Part shown: positions 52,503 through 64,000 of the stretch, in pieces | Position numbering within the stretch: position 1 is the stretch's first letter | Layout: the number at the start of each line of letters is the position of its first letter | Assembly: GCF_036788415.1 (NCBI RefSeq) | Contig: NZ_DAIQNN010000003.1 | Span: 47,948-111,947, forward strand | Direction of reading: 5' to 3' | Origin: Rubrimonas sp036788415 | GTDB taxonomy: Bacteria; Pseudomonadota; Alphaproteobacteria; Rhodobacterales; Rhodobacteraceae | DNA: 64,000 bases | The notes under the pieces: model-generated | What the model was told of the DNA's origin: nothing | Seen by the model: only the letters and a program-made list of their open reading frames with translations | The model's database searches: none | Translations under genes and position numbers: made by a program

Positions 52503-54002
52503 TCAGCCCCCCGCTGCGAAGCGCGCCAGATCGGCGAGTTCGAGCGGGTAATAGTCCGGGTTCCCGATCAGCGCCGACTTGTCGAAGCCCTCGCGATAGG
52601 TCTCGGCCCACCAGCCGTATTTCTCCTTCGAGACGCAGGGGTCGGGTTGCCAGCCGGGCTCCGCGGTGACGAAGCTCGTCCCGCAGAGCTTCAGCATCCC
52701 TCCGAACACCTCCATCAGCATCGCCGAGCCGACCGGCCCCAGCCGCTGGCCGCAGCTCTTCAGCTCGCTCTCGCGCAGCATGTAGTAGAAGAGGGGCGTC
52801 TCCTCGCGCAGCGACTTGCCGGTGCGGTGGGCGGCGTCGAGCCGCTTCCAGCCGGGGACGTCGTCGAGCTTCAGATCGCAGACCTCCAGCGGATAGCCCT
52901 TGGCCTTGAGCGCCGCCGCCACCGCCTGCCCCGACGGCACGCTGAGCGCGTTGGCGCGCATCAGGTTGCGGAAGGCGAGCGCGCGGTTGGCGGGGTTGCG
53001 GCTGGGGACCACCGGCAGGTCCTGCAGCTCGTCGGTCAGCAGCGGGTCGATCGCCTTGGCCATGCGCGGGCGGTGATGTTGGTCGAGCGGGAGCATGTGC
53101 TTCCAGTCGACTTCGAGCCCCTCGGGCAGAGCCGCGAAGCCGGTCGAGCCGAAGCGTTCGTCGAACAGTTCGACCTCACGATGCGCGTCGTTCACCGAGA
53201 AGACCGAGCGCACCATGGTGTGGCCGACGCGATAGGCCGCGACCGAGAACTCCACGGGCATCGGCAGCGCGCCATGCTTGTCGGGGCCGTAGCAGAGCGG
53301 GAACTTCGCCTTGGGGTCGCAGATGCGGGTCGCGGCGAACCGCCAGATGTCGACGTCGCAGAGCCGCTTCAGGAAGTCGAACAGCACGATCCACTGGTAG
53401 TGGAAGCGCAGCTCGCGCTGGGCGGCGGCGAAGCGCGAGAAGCGCTCCTTGGGGGCGCGCTGATGCACGCGCTCGTCGAAGAAGCGGTTGTGGGCGCGGT
53501 GGAACATCAGCTGCATCTGCGAGATGAACAGATTCTCGTCGTTGCGCGGATCGCCGATCAGCGCGGCGCCCCCCGGCGCGCGGGCGAGGTCGCGACCGTC
53601 CGGGCTCACGGCGATGTGCTCGCCGTCGTAGATGTGCGGGCTCGCCTCGGGGCCGAAGCCGTAGACGCAGTCGAGATCGAGGCTCGCGGAGCGGATGTTG
53701 GGCAGCTTCGCGATGGAAGCGGCGTCGAGCGGCGCGCCGCGCAGGTCCGAAGTGGTGTCGAGCGTCACGTCGTGATCGACGAACTGCGCGAAGAAGATGT
53801 AGCCGGCGGGGATCGCGCTGTCGGGCGAGGCGTCGTCGAAATCATGCATCAGCCCGCCGGGGCCGCCGAGGATCGCGGCCTCCTCCTCGCTCAGCGCGAG
53901 GCCGGGCAGATCGGGGAAAAGCTTGGAGAAATGGCCGACGGCGACGTGTTCGCAGCCCTTGGCCTTGGTCATTCCGTGGTGACAGGCGTGTCTGGCGGTC
54001 AT
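52503..54002 (-). CDS. Animal-type haem peroxidase family protein
   Basis: This 499-residue bacterial member of the myeloperoxidase/cyclooxygenase superfamily has distal Gln73 and His77 in IFFAQFVDHDVTLD, the conserved Arg153/Glu156 block in GDPRNDENLF, HRAHNRFFDE, and a proximal His261 in AYRVGHTMVRSVFS. No signal peptide is visible, so it may be cytoplasmic or exported by a non-Sec route. Such proteins oxidise halides or lipids in other groups; here the substrate is unknown. ATG 54002 is chosen for the GGGAGG ten bases upstream. Confidence 0.88.
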   Translation of the reverse strand: MTARHACHHGMTKAKGCEHVAVGHFSKLFPDLPGLALSEEEAAILGGPGGLMHDFDDASPDSAIPAGYIFFAQFVDHDVTLDTTSDLRGAPLDAASIAKLPNIRSASLDLDCVYGFGPEASPHIYDGEHIAVSPDGRDLARAPGGAALIGDPRNDENLFISQMQLMFHRAHNRFFDERVHQRAPKERFSRFAAAQRELRFHYQWIVLFDFLKRLCDVDIWRFAATRICDPKAKFPLCYGPDKHGALPMPVEFSVAAYRVGHTMVRSVFSVNDAHREVELFDERFGSTGFAALPEGLEVDWKHMLPLDQHHRPRMAKAIDPLLTDELQDLPVVPSRNPANRALAFRNLMRANALSVPSGQAVAAALKAKGYPLEVCDLKLDDVPGWKRLDAAHRTGKSLREETPLFYYMLRESELKSCGQRLGPVGSAMLMEVFGGMLKLCGTSFVTAEPGWQPDPCVSKEKYGWWAETYREGFDKSALIGNPDYYPLELADLARFAAGG

Positions 54003-54179
54003 GCGGAAGATCCTCCCTGCGGCGTCTTTCCGGACCCGATGTCCGGAGGCGCGGGGCGACTGTGCGCCGGCGCCGTCAAAGCGTCGTGAGAGTTGGGTCA
54101 ACCGGTGGCGACGGCGCGTGACCTGCGCCTTGCTTCCGTGGCATGACGCCCCGGGCCCTGAACGCGGGAGACGGCGCGG

Positions 54180-54809
54180 ATGGCGGACGGATCGAAATTC
54201 TGGGACCGGATCGCCGACCGCTACGCCGCGCGCGCGATCCGCGACGCGGGCGCCTACGACGCCGCCATCGCGCGGACGCGGGCGCATCTCAAGCCCTGCG
54301 ACCACGTTCTCGAGCTGGGCTGCGGCACGGGAACGACCGCTCTGCGACTCGCCGATGCGGCGGCGCGCATCGACGCGACGGATTTCTCGACCCGGATGAT
54401 CGAGATCGCGACCGGGAAGGCGCGCGCCGCCGGCGTTGCGTCGGTCGCCTTTTCGCGCGCCGATCTGACCGACCCCGCTGCGGCGCCCGGCCCCTATGAC
54501 GCGGTGCTGGCCTTCAACCTGCTCCAGCTCATGCCCGACCTCCCGGCGGCCCTGGCGCTGATCGCGGCGCGGGTGAAGCCCGGGGGCGTGTTCGTGTCGA
54601 AGAGCGTCTGCCTCGGCGAGCCGGGGTGGCGGCGTGCGCGGATCGTCGTCGGGGCCTTGCGCGCTGTCGGGATCGCGCCGCCGCTGCGCTTCCTGCGGAT
54701 CACGGCGCTCGACGCGGCGATCGAGCGCGCGGGGTTCGAGATCGTCGAGCGCGGCATGTTCCCCGAGCGGCCGCCCGGGCGCTTCCTCGTCGCAAGGCGG
54801 GTCGCCTAG
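54180..54809 (+). CDS. Class I SAM-dependent methyltransferase
   Basis: This 209-residue protein has motif I VLELGCGTGTTALRLA near residue 42, motif II IDATDFSTRMIEIA and motif IV YDAVLAFNLLQLMPD, with the C-terminal part ending GRFLVARRVA. It resembles UbiE-like small-molecule methyltransferases. The substrate cannot be told from sequence. It is divergent from the peroxidase gene with a 177-bp gap in which I see no gene, and convergent with a lipoprotein gene. Confidence 0.88.
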   Translation: MADGSKFWDRIADRYAARAIRDAGAYDAAIARTRAHLKPCDHVLELGCGTGTTALRLADAAARIDATDFSTRMIEIATGKARAAGVASVAFSRADLTDPAAAPGPYDAVLAFNLLQLMPDLPAALALIAARVKPGGVFVSKSVCLGEPGWRRARIVVGALRAVGIAPPLRFLRITALDAAIERAGFEIVERGMFPERPPGRFLVARRVA

Positions 54810-54825
54810 CCGCTATGGTGGACGC

Positions 54826-55203
54826 TCACTCGCCGCGACGGACCGCGTCGGCGTCGCGGCGCAGCGCGGCGACGTCGAAGACCGGCGCCGACAGCCGCTC
54901 GGCCTCCGCCGCGGACACCGCCGCCTCGACGCCGAGCGCTTCGATCAGCCGAGGGCCCTCCGCCGGATCGGGGGCGCTCTCGCGCAGGCTGAGCGCGGAC
55001 GGCGCGTCGGCGAGCTCCGGCCATGGCGCGTCGGCGACGCCTTCGGATTCGGGCACGTCGATGCGGGTGAAGATCGCGCCGATCCCGCAACCCGGCAGGC
55101 TCAGCGCCGCGCCGAGGACGAGCGCGCGCGCCAGCCCGGGCCCGGCCGTCGCCGTCAAGGGCGACGGTTTGCCCGTCTTTGAATCGCGACCCGAGTCTGG
55201 CAT
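54826..55203 (-). CDS. Putative lipoprotein of unknown function
   Basis: This 125-residue protein has a hydrophobic stretch ARALVLGAALSLPGC ending in a possible lipobox (Cys at 39) after a long 24-residue hydrophilic N-terminus. The mature part is acidic and Ala-rich (EGVADAPWPELADAPSAL, EALGVEAAVSAAEAERL). I recognise no family. It is divergent from phaC with 78 bp between. A later start would give a more usual lipoprotein leader. Confidence 0.6.
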   Translation of the reverse strand: MPDSGRDSKTGKPSPLTATAGPGLARALVLGAALSLPGCGIGAIFTRIDVPESEGVADAPWPELADAPSALSLRESAPDPAEGPRLIEALGVEAAVSAAEAERLSAPVFDVAALRRDADAVRRGE

Positions 55204-55281
55204 AGCGGTGTCTTAACCGCGCCGACGCCGAAGCGCCACCTCAGAGCGCCGGACGGCTGCGTTGCTCTGGGGGAAGACGCC

Positions 55282-57144
55282 ATGACCGCGCCCGTGAATG
55301 CGCCCGTGAACGCGACTGCGCCGCTCGACGCCGCGCCAAAGCCCTTCGCCGATCCCGAAGAGGTGGCGGGCATGCTGAAGGACAGCGCCGCCTTCGTGCA
55401 GAACATGGGGCTGATCGCCGAGCGCACGCAGGAGATCTGGCGCCGCTTCGCCGAGACCAACCTCGCCGACACCCACCCCATGCACGCCGACCCGCTCAAC
55501 GCCGCGCCCGCCTTCGCCGAACTCGGCCAGAGCATGATGAACCATCCGCGCGAGATGGCCGACGCCATGATGCGGCTTTGGCTCCAGCAGACCGAACTCT
55601 GGCGACGCGCGACGCTGAAGCTGTGGGGCCTCTCGGAAGACCCGCTCGTCGAACCCGATCGCGGGGACAAGCGCTTCAAGGACGAGGAATGGTCGAAGAA
55701 CGCGATCTTCGACTATGTGAAGCAGTCCTACCTGCTCACGTCGAAATGGATCATGGAGACGATCCACGACGTCGGCGAGATCGACGAACGCGACCGCCGC
55801 AAGGTCGAGTTCTATACCCGCAACTTCATTCAGGCGATGTCGCCGGCCAACTTCGCCGCCACAAATCCCGAAGTGCTGCGCGCCACCCTGAAGGAGCGCG
55901 GCGAGAATCTCGCGCGCGGGCTGCAGCACATGCTCGAGGACCTTGAGCGCGGCAAGGGCAACCTGCTGATCCGCCAGACCGACCTCGACGCCTTCGAAGT
56001 CGGGCGCAACATGGCGACCACTCCCGGGAAGGTGATCTGGCAGAACGAGCTGTTCCAGCTCATCCAGTACGCGCCGACGACAGAACAGGTCCACGAGATC
56101 CCGCTGCTGATCTGCGCGCCCTGGATCAACAAGTACTACATCCTCGACCTGAACGAGAACAAGTCGATGGTTCGCTGGCTGGTCGACGAAGGCTGGACGG
56201 TGTTCGTCATCTCCTGGGTCAATCCCGACATCCGCCAGAAGGACGAGACCTGGGAGAGCTACATGAAAAAGGGGGTGCTCACCGCCCTCGAAAAAGTGAT
56301 CGAGGAGACCGGCGCGAAGAAGGCGCATCTGACAGGCTATTGCATCGGCGGCACCATGCTGGGCACGACGCTCGCGCATATGGCTGCGACCGGCGACCCC
56401 CGGGCCGCCACCGCCACCTTCTTCACCACCCAGCTCGACTTCACCGACGCCGGCGAACTGCAGGTCTTCGTCGATGAGAAGACCCTGAAAGTCCTCGACG
56501 AGAAGATGGATCAGGGCTACCTGCCCGCCGAAAGCATGGCGACCGCCTTCAACATGCTGCGCGCCAGCGATCTGATCTGGGGTTTCGTCGTCCAGAACTA
56601 TCTGCTCGGCAAGGAGCCGTTTCCGTTCGACCTGCTCTACTGGAACGCCGACAGCACCTGCATGCCGGCGCGGGTGCATCACTTCTATCTCGACAATTTC
56701 TACAACGCCAACCGGCTGGCGCAGGGGGAGATGCGGCTCGGCGGCGAGAAGCTCGACCTGTCGCGGATCAAGACGCCAGTCTATCACGTCGCGACCAAGG
56801 AGGATCACATCGCCCCGCCGCAATCGGCCTTCCGCGGCGCCAGGCTGCTGGGGTCGCGCGACGCGACGTTCATCCTCGCCGGATCGGGGCACATCGCCGG
56901 GGTCGTGAATCCGCCTTCGTCCGGCAAGTACCAGTACTGGACGAAGAAGGGGATGGCGGGCGAGGGGCTCGAAGTCTGGATGAAGGACGCGCAGGAGACC
57001 CCGGGCTCCTGGTGGCCGCACTGGAGCGCGTGGCTCGCCGCGCATGGCGGCGGGATGGTCCCCGCGCGTGCGCCGGGGGCGACGCTCGGCATTGTCGAGG
57101 ATGCGCCCGGCGCCTATGTGAAGCGCCGCTTCGACGCGCGCTGA
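55282..57144 (+). CDS. phaC: Class I polyhydroxyalkanoate synthase
   Basis: This 620-residue PhaC polymerises 3-hydroxyacyl-CoA into storage granules. The lipase-like box GYCIGGTM gives the catalytic Cys354, with the His in GSGHIAGVVNPPS. Other family blocks are QNELFQLIQYAPTTEQVHEIPLL, PWINKYYILDL and HVATKEDHIAPPQSAF. Length and single-subunit form indicate class I. No phaA, phaB, phaP or phaR is adjacent. GGGGGAAG precedes ATG 55282. Confidence 0.97.
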   Translation: MTAPVNAPVNATAPLDAAPKPFADPEEVAGMLKDSAAFVQNMGLIAERTQEIWRRFAETNLADTHPMHADPLNAAPAFAELGQSMMNHPREMADAMMRLWLQQTELWRRATLKLWGLSEDPLVEPDRGDKRFKDEEWSKNAIFDYVKQSYLLTSKWIMETIHDVGEIDERDRRKVEFYTRNFIQAMSPANFAATNPEVLRATLKERGENLARGLQHMLEDLERGKGNLLIRQTDLDAFEVGRNMATTPGKVIWQNELFQLIQYAPTTEQVHEIPLLICAPWINKYYILDLNENKSMVRWLVDEGWTVFVISWVNPDIRQKDETWESYMKKGVLTALEKVIEETGAKKAHLTGYCIGGTMLGTTLAHMAATGDPRAATATFFTTQLDFTDAGELQVFVDEKTLKVLDEKMDQGYLPAESMATAFNMLRASDLIWGFVVQNYLLGKEPFPFDLLYWNADSTCMPARVHHFYLDNFYNANRLAQGEMRLGGEKLDLSRIKTPVYHVATKEDHIAPPQSAFRGARLLGSRDATFILAGSGHIAGVVNPPSSGKYQYWTKKGMAGEGLEVWMKDAQETPGSWWPHWSAWLAAHGGGMVPARAPGATLGIVEDAPGAYVKRRFDAR

Positions 57145-57294
57145 CGGGTCCGCCCGGCCCGGGCCGTCGCGCTGGACAAGCGCGCCCCGGTGGAGCAAGA
57201 AGCCGCGACATACTGGCGGGGCTTTCAGCACAGCTGAGATTTTCATGAAATCCACGCGGATGCGGGCGGCGTCGCGCGCGGGCGATCGGGCGCA

Positions 57295-58725
57295 ATGCAG
57301 CGGATAGTCGGCGGACCTCTCGACCTGAACGCGCCCGGCGAGCCCGGCGGCGCGCGCGCGCGGCAGCGCGCCGCCTGGGTCGCCGAGGTCGGCGCGACCC
57401 TCAGTCTCGCCTGGCCGCTGATCGTCGCGCAACTCGCCACCATCGGGCTCAACACGACCGATGTGGTGATGATGGGCTGGCTCGGTCCGGAGTTTCTGGC
57501 CAGCGGCTCGCTCGCCGTGTCGATGCTTTATCCGCTGCTGATGCTGGGCACGGGCGTCGCGATGGCGGCGGCGCCGATGGCGGCGCAGGCGCTCGGCGCG
57601 CGCCGGCGGCGTTCGGCGCGGCGCACGGTGCGGCAGGGGCTGTGGCTGTCCGCGATCCTCGCCTTCCTGCTCGCGATCCCGCTTCTCATGGCGGGGCCGA
57701 TCCTCGTGGCGTTGGGACAATCGCCGCGCATCGCCGATCTGGCGCAGGAATATTTGCGGTACGGCGCGCTGATGCTGCCGTCGGCGCTGATGTTCACCGT
57801 GCTGCGCGGCTATCTCTCGGCGCATGGCCGCACGCAGGTGGTGCTTTGGATCACCCTGGCGGGCATCGGGCTGAACGCCTTTCTCGACTATGCGCTGATG
57901 TTCGGCCATTTCGGCTTTCCGCGGCTCGAACTCGCGGGCGCCGGGATCGCGACCGCGGTCGTCTATGCGGCGATGTTCGGCCTGCTGCTCGTTCATGTGC
58001 TGCGGGTGCGCCGGCGCGACGCGCTGCTCGCGCGGTTCTGGCGGGCGGACTGGCCGAGATTCTTCGCGATGCTCAGGCTCGGCCTGCCGATCGGGCTGAC
58101 CATGATGGCCGAATCGGGGCTCTTCGCCTGCGCCGCCCTGCTGATGGGCCTCTTGGGGCCGGACGCGCTCGCCGGCCACGCGATCGCCCTGCAACTCGCC
58201 GCCATCGCCTTCATGGCGCCGCTGGGGCTGAGCCATGCGACGACCGTGCGCGTGGGCCGCGCCTTCGGGGCGGGCGATGCGGCGGGGGCCAAGCGCGCGG
58301 GCTATGTGTCGATCGGGCTGGCGGTCGTCTTCATGTCGATGACGGCGCTGCTGTTCTGGCTGGCGCCGCAAACGCTTGTGGGGCTGTTTCTGCGCCCCGG
58401 CGACGCGGCGGCGGCGGATGCGGCGGCGCTGGCGGCGAGCTTCCTCGCCATCGCCGCGCTGTTCCAGATCGTGGACGGCGTGCAGGTGACGGCCTCCGCC
58501 GGGCTGCGGGGCCTCAGCGACACCGCCGCGCCGATGGTGATCGCGCTGTGCGGCTACTGGCTGGTGGGATTGCCCACGGCCTGGCTCATCGGATTTCCGC
58601 TCGGGATGGACGGCGTGGGGGTCTGGCTCGGCCTCGCGGCGGGCCTCGCCTTCGCCGCGCTGGTGCTCGCGACCCGGTTCGTCCTCAGCGACGCCAAGCC
58701 CGATCCGCGTCGGGCGCGCGGCTGA
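57295..58725 (+). CDS. MATE family multidrug efflux protein (NorM-like)
   Basis: This 476-residue transporter has about twelve helices in two MatE halves: first half LSLAWPLIVAQLATIGLNTTDVVMMGWLG, second half ARFWRADWPRFFAMLRLGLPIGLTM in sense. It exports cationic drugs or metabolites in exchange for sodium ions or protons. It lies 150 bp after phaC on the same strand with no clear hairpin between, and ends six bp from the convergent antiporter gene. Confidence 0.92.
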   Translation: MQRIVGGPLDLNAPGEPGGARARQRAAWVAEVGATLSLAWPLIVAQLATIGLNTTDVVMMGWLGPEFLASGSLAVSMLYPLLMLGTGVAMAAAPMAAQALGARRRRSARRTVRQGLWLSAILAFLLAIPLLMAGPILVALGQSPRIADLAQEYLRYGALMLPSALMFTVLRGYLSAHGRTQVVLWITLAGIGLNAFLDYALMFGHFGFPRLELAGAGIATAVVYAAMFGLLLVHVLRVRRRDALLARFWRADWPRFFAMLRLGLPIGLTMMAESGLFACAALLMGLLGPDALAGHAIALQLAAIAFMAPLGLSHATTVRVGRAFGAGDAAGAKRAGYVSIGLAVVFMSMTALLFWLAPQTLVGLFLRPGDAAAADAAALAASFLAIAALFQIVDGVQVTASAGLRGLSDTAAPMVIALCGYWLVGLPTAWLIGFPLGMDGVGVWLGLAAGLAFAALVLATRFVLSDAKPDPRRARG

Positions 58726-58731
58726 GGGGCG

Positions 58732-60480
58732 TCAGTTCGCTTTCGCGATGGCGTATTTCTCGCGCATCTTGCGGATGCCCTCCTGCATTCCGTGTTCGAT
58801 CTGCAGGCGCAGCATCTCCTCGTCGCGGCGGCGGAACTCAACGACCAGCGCGTCGAGGTCCTCGTTGTCGCCCATCAGATGCAGCCCCTGCCGCGCCAGC
58901 GCCACGGCGCTCTCGAAGACTTCGCGGATCACCACGTCGGCGCCGGCCTCGCGCATCGCGATGTCGGAGAAGCGGTCATAGGTCATGGCGAGGATCAGCT
59001 GGTCGGGAAAGCGCTCGCGCAGCCGCCCGACGGCCTTCTTGGCGCCTTCGCGGTCGTTGATGCACAGAAAGATCGCCCGCGCGTCCTTCGCGCCGGCCAT
59101 CGTCAGCACGTCGAGCCGCGAGCCGTCGCCGAAGAAGACCTTGTCGCCGATGCTCTCGGCGATGCGGATGCGCTGGGGCGAATTGTCGATCAGCGTCAAC
59201 TCGTAGCCGCGCATCTGCAGCATCCGGGCGATGATCTGGCCGGTGCGCCCGAAGCCCGCCACGATGACCGGCGCGGGCTTGGCCTTCGAGACGTCGTCGA
59301 GCCCGCGCGCCTCGTCGGCCTTGCCGCGCCGGGCGAGAAAGCGGTCCACCACGGCGAGCGCCGCCGGGGTCAGCGCCATCGACACGCCGACTGTCGCCGT
59401 CAGCAACCCCGCCGTCTCGCGGTCGATCAGCGTCGAGGCGGCGGCGATGCCAAGCAGGACGAACGCGAACTCGCCCGCCTGGCCGAGCGTCGCCGCCACG
59501 CGCATCGCATCCGCCTGGCTCGAACCCCTCAGCCGCGCGACGCGGTAAAGGATCGCTGCCTTGAGCGCGTAGAGCGCGACTGCGCCGCCGAGCACGAGCG
59601 GCGCGTTCTCGACCGCGAGGCCCCAGTCGACGCTCATCCCCACCGCCACGAAGAAGAGCCCCAGAAACAGCGAGCGGAACGGCTCGATGTCGGTCTCGAG
59701 CTGGTGGCGGAACTCGGTCTCCGACAGCAGCACGCCGGCGAGGAACGCCCCCAGCGCCATGGACAGGCCCGCCGCGTCCATCAGCAGCGCCGACGCGGCG
59801 ACGACCAGCAGCGCGGCCGCCGTGAACACTTCGTCGGCCTTGGCGAGCGCGATCGCGCGGAACATGCGCGGCAGCAGGAACCGCCCGCCGATCAGCAGCC
59901 CGCCGATGGCGAGCACGCCCATGACGATCTGCCGGTCGATCGACTCGCCGCCCCCGAGCGGCGAGAGGAACGCCGTCAGCGCCAGCAGCGGGACGACGGC
60001 GATGTCCTGAAACAGCAATATCCAGAAGGCGCGCCGGCCATGCGGGGCCGCGAACTCGCCGCGCTCGCGCAGCAGTTGCACGCCGAACGCCGTCGAGGAC
60101 AGCGCGAGCGCGAGTCCCGCGACCAGCGCGCCGGCGAGGCTCAGCCCGAGCCCCCACAGCGCAGCCGCCAGAACCACCCCCGTCGCCCCGACCTGGGCGC
60201 CGCCGAGCCCGAAGATTTCGCCGCGCATCCGCCAGAGCCGCTGCGGCTGCAATTCGAGCCCGATGACGAAGAGCAGCAGCACCACGCCGAATTCGGCGAT
60301 GTGCAGCACGTCGCCGCCGCCTTCGATCAGCCCGAGCACGGAGGGGCCGATCACCGCGCCGGCGGCGAGATAGCCGAGCACCGAGCCCAGCCCGATGCGC
60401 CGGAACAGGGCCACGGCGCCGACGGTCGCGCCGAGATAGACGGCGACGTCCACCAGCATCGGATCGGCGCCTGCGGCCAT
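58732..60480 (-). CDS. CPA2 family monovalent cation:proton antiporter with TrkA-N domain (Kef-like)
   Basis: This 582-residue protein has about twelve membrane segments in the first 390 residues (GYLAAGAVIGPSVLGLIEGG, ALSSTAFGVQLLRERG), then a nucleotide-binding RCK/TrkA-N domain (VIVAGFGRTGQIIARMLQMRG, LIDNSPQRIRIAES). It is similar to KefB/KefC/YbaL, potassium-proton antiporters gated by NAD(H) or glutathione adducts. ATG 60480 is favoured by AAGGAG eight bases upstream; a TTG at 60486 is in frame. It follows the Nudix gene by 82 bp. Confidence 0.93.
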   Translation of the reverse strand: MAAGADPMLVDVAVYLGATVGAVALFRRIGLGSVLGYLAAGAVIGPSVLGLIEGGGDVLHIAEFGVVLLLFVIGLELQPQRLWRMRGEIFGLGGAQVGATGVVLAAALWGLGLSLAGALVAGLALALSSTAFGVQLLRERGEFAAPHGRRAFWILLFQDIAVVPLLALTAFLSPLGGGESIDRQIVMGVLAIGGLLIGGRFLLPRMFRAIALAKADEVFTAAALLVVAASALLMDAAGLSMALGAFLAGVLLSETEFRHQLETDIEPFRSLFLGLFFVAVGMSVDWGLAVENAPLVLGGAVALYALKAAILYRVARLRGSSQADAMRVAATLGQAGEFAFVLLGIAAASTLIDRETAGLLTATVGVSMALTPAALAVVDRFLARRGKADEARGLDDVSKAKPAPVIVAGFGRTGQIIARMLQMRGYELTLIDNSPQRIRIAESIGDKVFFGDGSRLDVLTMAGAKDARAIFLCINDREGAKKAVGRLRERFPDQLILAMTYDRFSDIAMREAGADVVIREVFESAVALARQGLHLMGDNEDLDALVVEFRRRDEEMLRLQIEHGMQEGIRKMREKYAIAKAN

Positions 60481-60562
60481 GCTCAAATCTCCTTTGGCGC
60501 GAGTCTCGCGCCCCGCGCGGCGCGACGCAACACGGCAGAGACGCGCAGCGCGCGATTTTCCG

Positions 60563-61096
60563 TCAGATCAGACCCTTGAGCCGCAGCAGCCCCAGGCTCG
60601 CCAGCGTCGCGCCATCGCGGATGCGCCCGTCGCAGGCGCGGGCGAGAACCTCCTCGACCGGCAGCGCCATGGCGACGAGGTCCTGCTCGGTGTCCTCGAG
60701 CGCCTGTTCGCCCTCGGTAAGCCCGGTGGCGAGAAACAGCGCCCCGGTCTGGGCGATCAGCGCCGGCGCCGGCGCGATCTCGCCGACGTAATCGAGGCGC
60801 TGCGCCGTCACGCCCGTCTCCTCGCGCAATTCGATGGCGGCGGCCTCTTCGATGGGGATGGCGTCGCCGCCCGGCGCCACGCCCATCGGCAGCTCGAGGC
60901 TGCGCGCGCGCAGCGGATGGCGGTATTGCTCGACCATCCAGATCCGCCCGTCCTGCACCGCGGCGACGACGGCGTAGCGCGGGCGCTCGATATAGGCGTA
61001 GACGCCCTCGGCGCCGTCGGGATAGCGGATCGCGTCCTCGCGCAGCCGCACCCAATGGTTCTCGAAGGCCGTGTGCGAGCCGAGGATGTCGAACAT
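60563..61096 (-). CDS. Nudix hydrolase, ADP-ribose pyrophosphatase type
   Basis: This 177-residue protein has the Nudix box around LPMGVAPGGDAIPIEEAAA followed by IELREETGV. The two catalytic glutamates of the EExG motif are present, but the Arg of the usual R-E-x-x-E-E-x-G is Ile here. The fold and neighbouring MVEQYRHPLRARSLELP are those of ADP-ribose/NDP-sugar pyrophosphatases. The start ATG 61096 follows GGAGAG; an in-frame ATG at 61165 would overlap the carB promoter. It lies upstream of the antiporter gene on the same strand. Confidence 0.88.
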   Translation of the reverse strand: MFDILGSHTAFENHWVRLREDAIRYPDGAEGVYAYIERPRYAVVAAVQDGRIWMVEQYRHPLRARSLELPMGVAPGGDAIPIEEAAAIELREETGVTAQRLDYVGEIAPAPALIAQTGALFLATGLTEGEQALEDTEQDLVAMALPVEEVLARACDGRIRDGATLASLGLLRLKGLI

Positions 61097-61115
61097 GGGG
61101 CGCTCTCCGGTCGGC

Positions 61116-61143
61116 TTGCGCAAGGCGGCGCAGCGTCTATAAG
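61116..61143 (+). promoter_or_regulatory. Candidate carB promoter
   Basis: TTGCGC (61116-61121) and TATAAG (61138-61143) are 16 bases apart, about 70 bp upstream of carB, in the gap divergent from the Nudix gene. Confidence 0.5.
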
Positions 61144-61212
61144 GCCGGAACTCTTCCAACGCCAATGGTCCGACCGGCTCTCAGCCGGGACCCATCGACG
61201 CGAGCGCGCACC

Positions 61213-64000
<2,788 letters not shown>

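Overview
This 64 kb window is GC-rich (roughly 70% by eye) and densely coded chromosomal DNA, most likely from an alphaproteobacterium of the Rhodobacterales / Paracoccaceae type. The signs are a complete Paracoccus-type sox cluster with soxCD, a hisS-hisZ-short hisG block, a class I PHA synthase, a DUF1127 small protein, a yceD/bamE pair, and long open antisense frames typical of high-GC DNA. I see no rRNA, phage, insertion sequence or CRISPR array. Both ends cut through genes: a molybdenum hydroxylase on the left and carB on the right.

1-14.0 kb is a catabolic and uptake region. On the minus strand are a two-gene molybdenum hydroxylase (FAD subunit, then a polypeptide fusing the [2Fe-2S] and molybdopterin parts) and an ATP-dependent hydantoinase/oxoprolinase pair (hyuA-hyuB). 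A MarR regulator lies between them. The same palindrome-like site (TCGTT-N8-AACG) sits 27-29 bp upstream of the first gene of each enzyme operon and overlaps or abuts a -10 element, so I infer a local MarR regulon. A DMT exporter, a transglutaminase-like protein and a five-gene peptide/opine-type ABC importer follow. 14.1-22.6 kb is housekeeping: hisS-hisZ-hisG, a DMT transporter, yciB, msrA, a UvrD/PcrA helicase and a small secreted protein.

22.6-28.3 kb holds a DUF1127 protein, a HisC-like aminotransferase, a PQQ-type sugar dehydrogenase, an acyl-CoA thioesterase, yceD, bamE and an MFS permease. 28.35-40.1 kb is the sulfur-oxidation island: soxS (minus), then soxVW, soxXYZABCDEF and a DUF302 gene (plus), closed by a strong hairpin and a YeeE/YedE (SoxT-like) sulfur transporter (minus). 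These encode periplasmic thiosulfate oxidation: SoxAX attaches the substrate to SoxYZ, SoxB hydrolyses, SoxCD oxidises the sulfane sulfur, and SoxV/W/S supply reductant. No soxR, soxG or soxH is present. SoxD is short, and a class I cytochrome domain appears in the separate SoxE.

40.2-43.5 kb has tRNA-Tyr, rlmB, a likely small RNA with a canonical terminator, and a CoA-binding protein paired with metY. 43.5-50.8 kb has a SIMPL protein, an unusual GspL/GspC-like membrane protein, two molybdenum-cofactor maturation genes (a MoeA-like/MobA-like fusion and xdhC) that could serve the hydroxylase at the left end, and an MscS channel. 50.9-64 kb has an orphan ABC ATPase, a HIT protein, an animal-type haem peroxidase, a methyltransferase, a lipoprotein, phaC, a MATE exporter, a Nudix hydrolase followed by a CPA2 antiporter, and carB.
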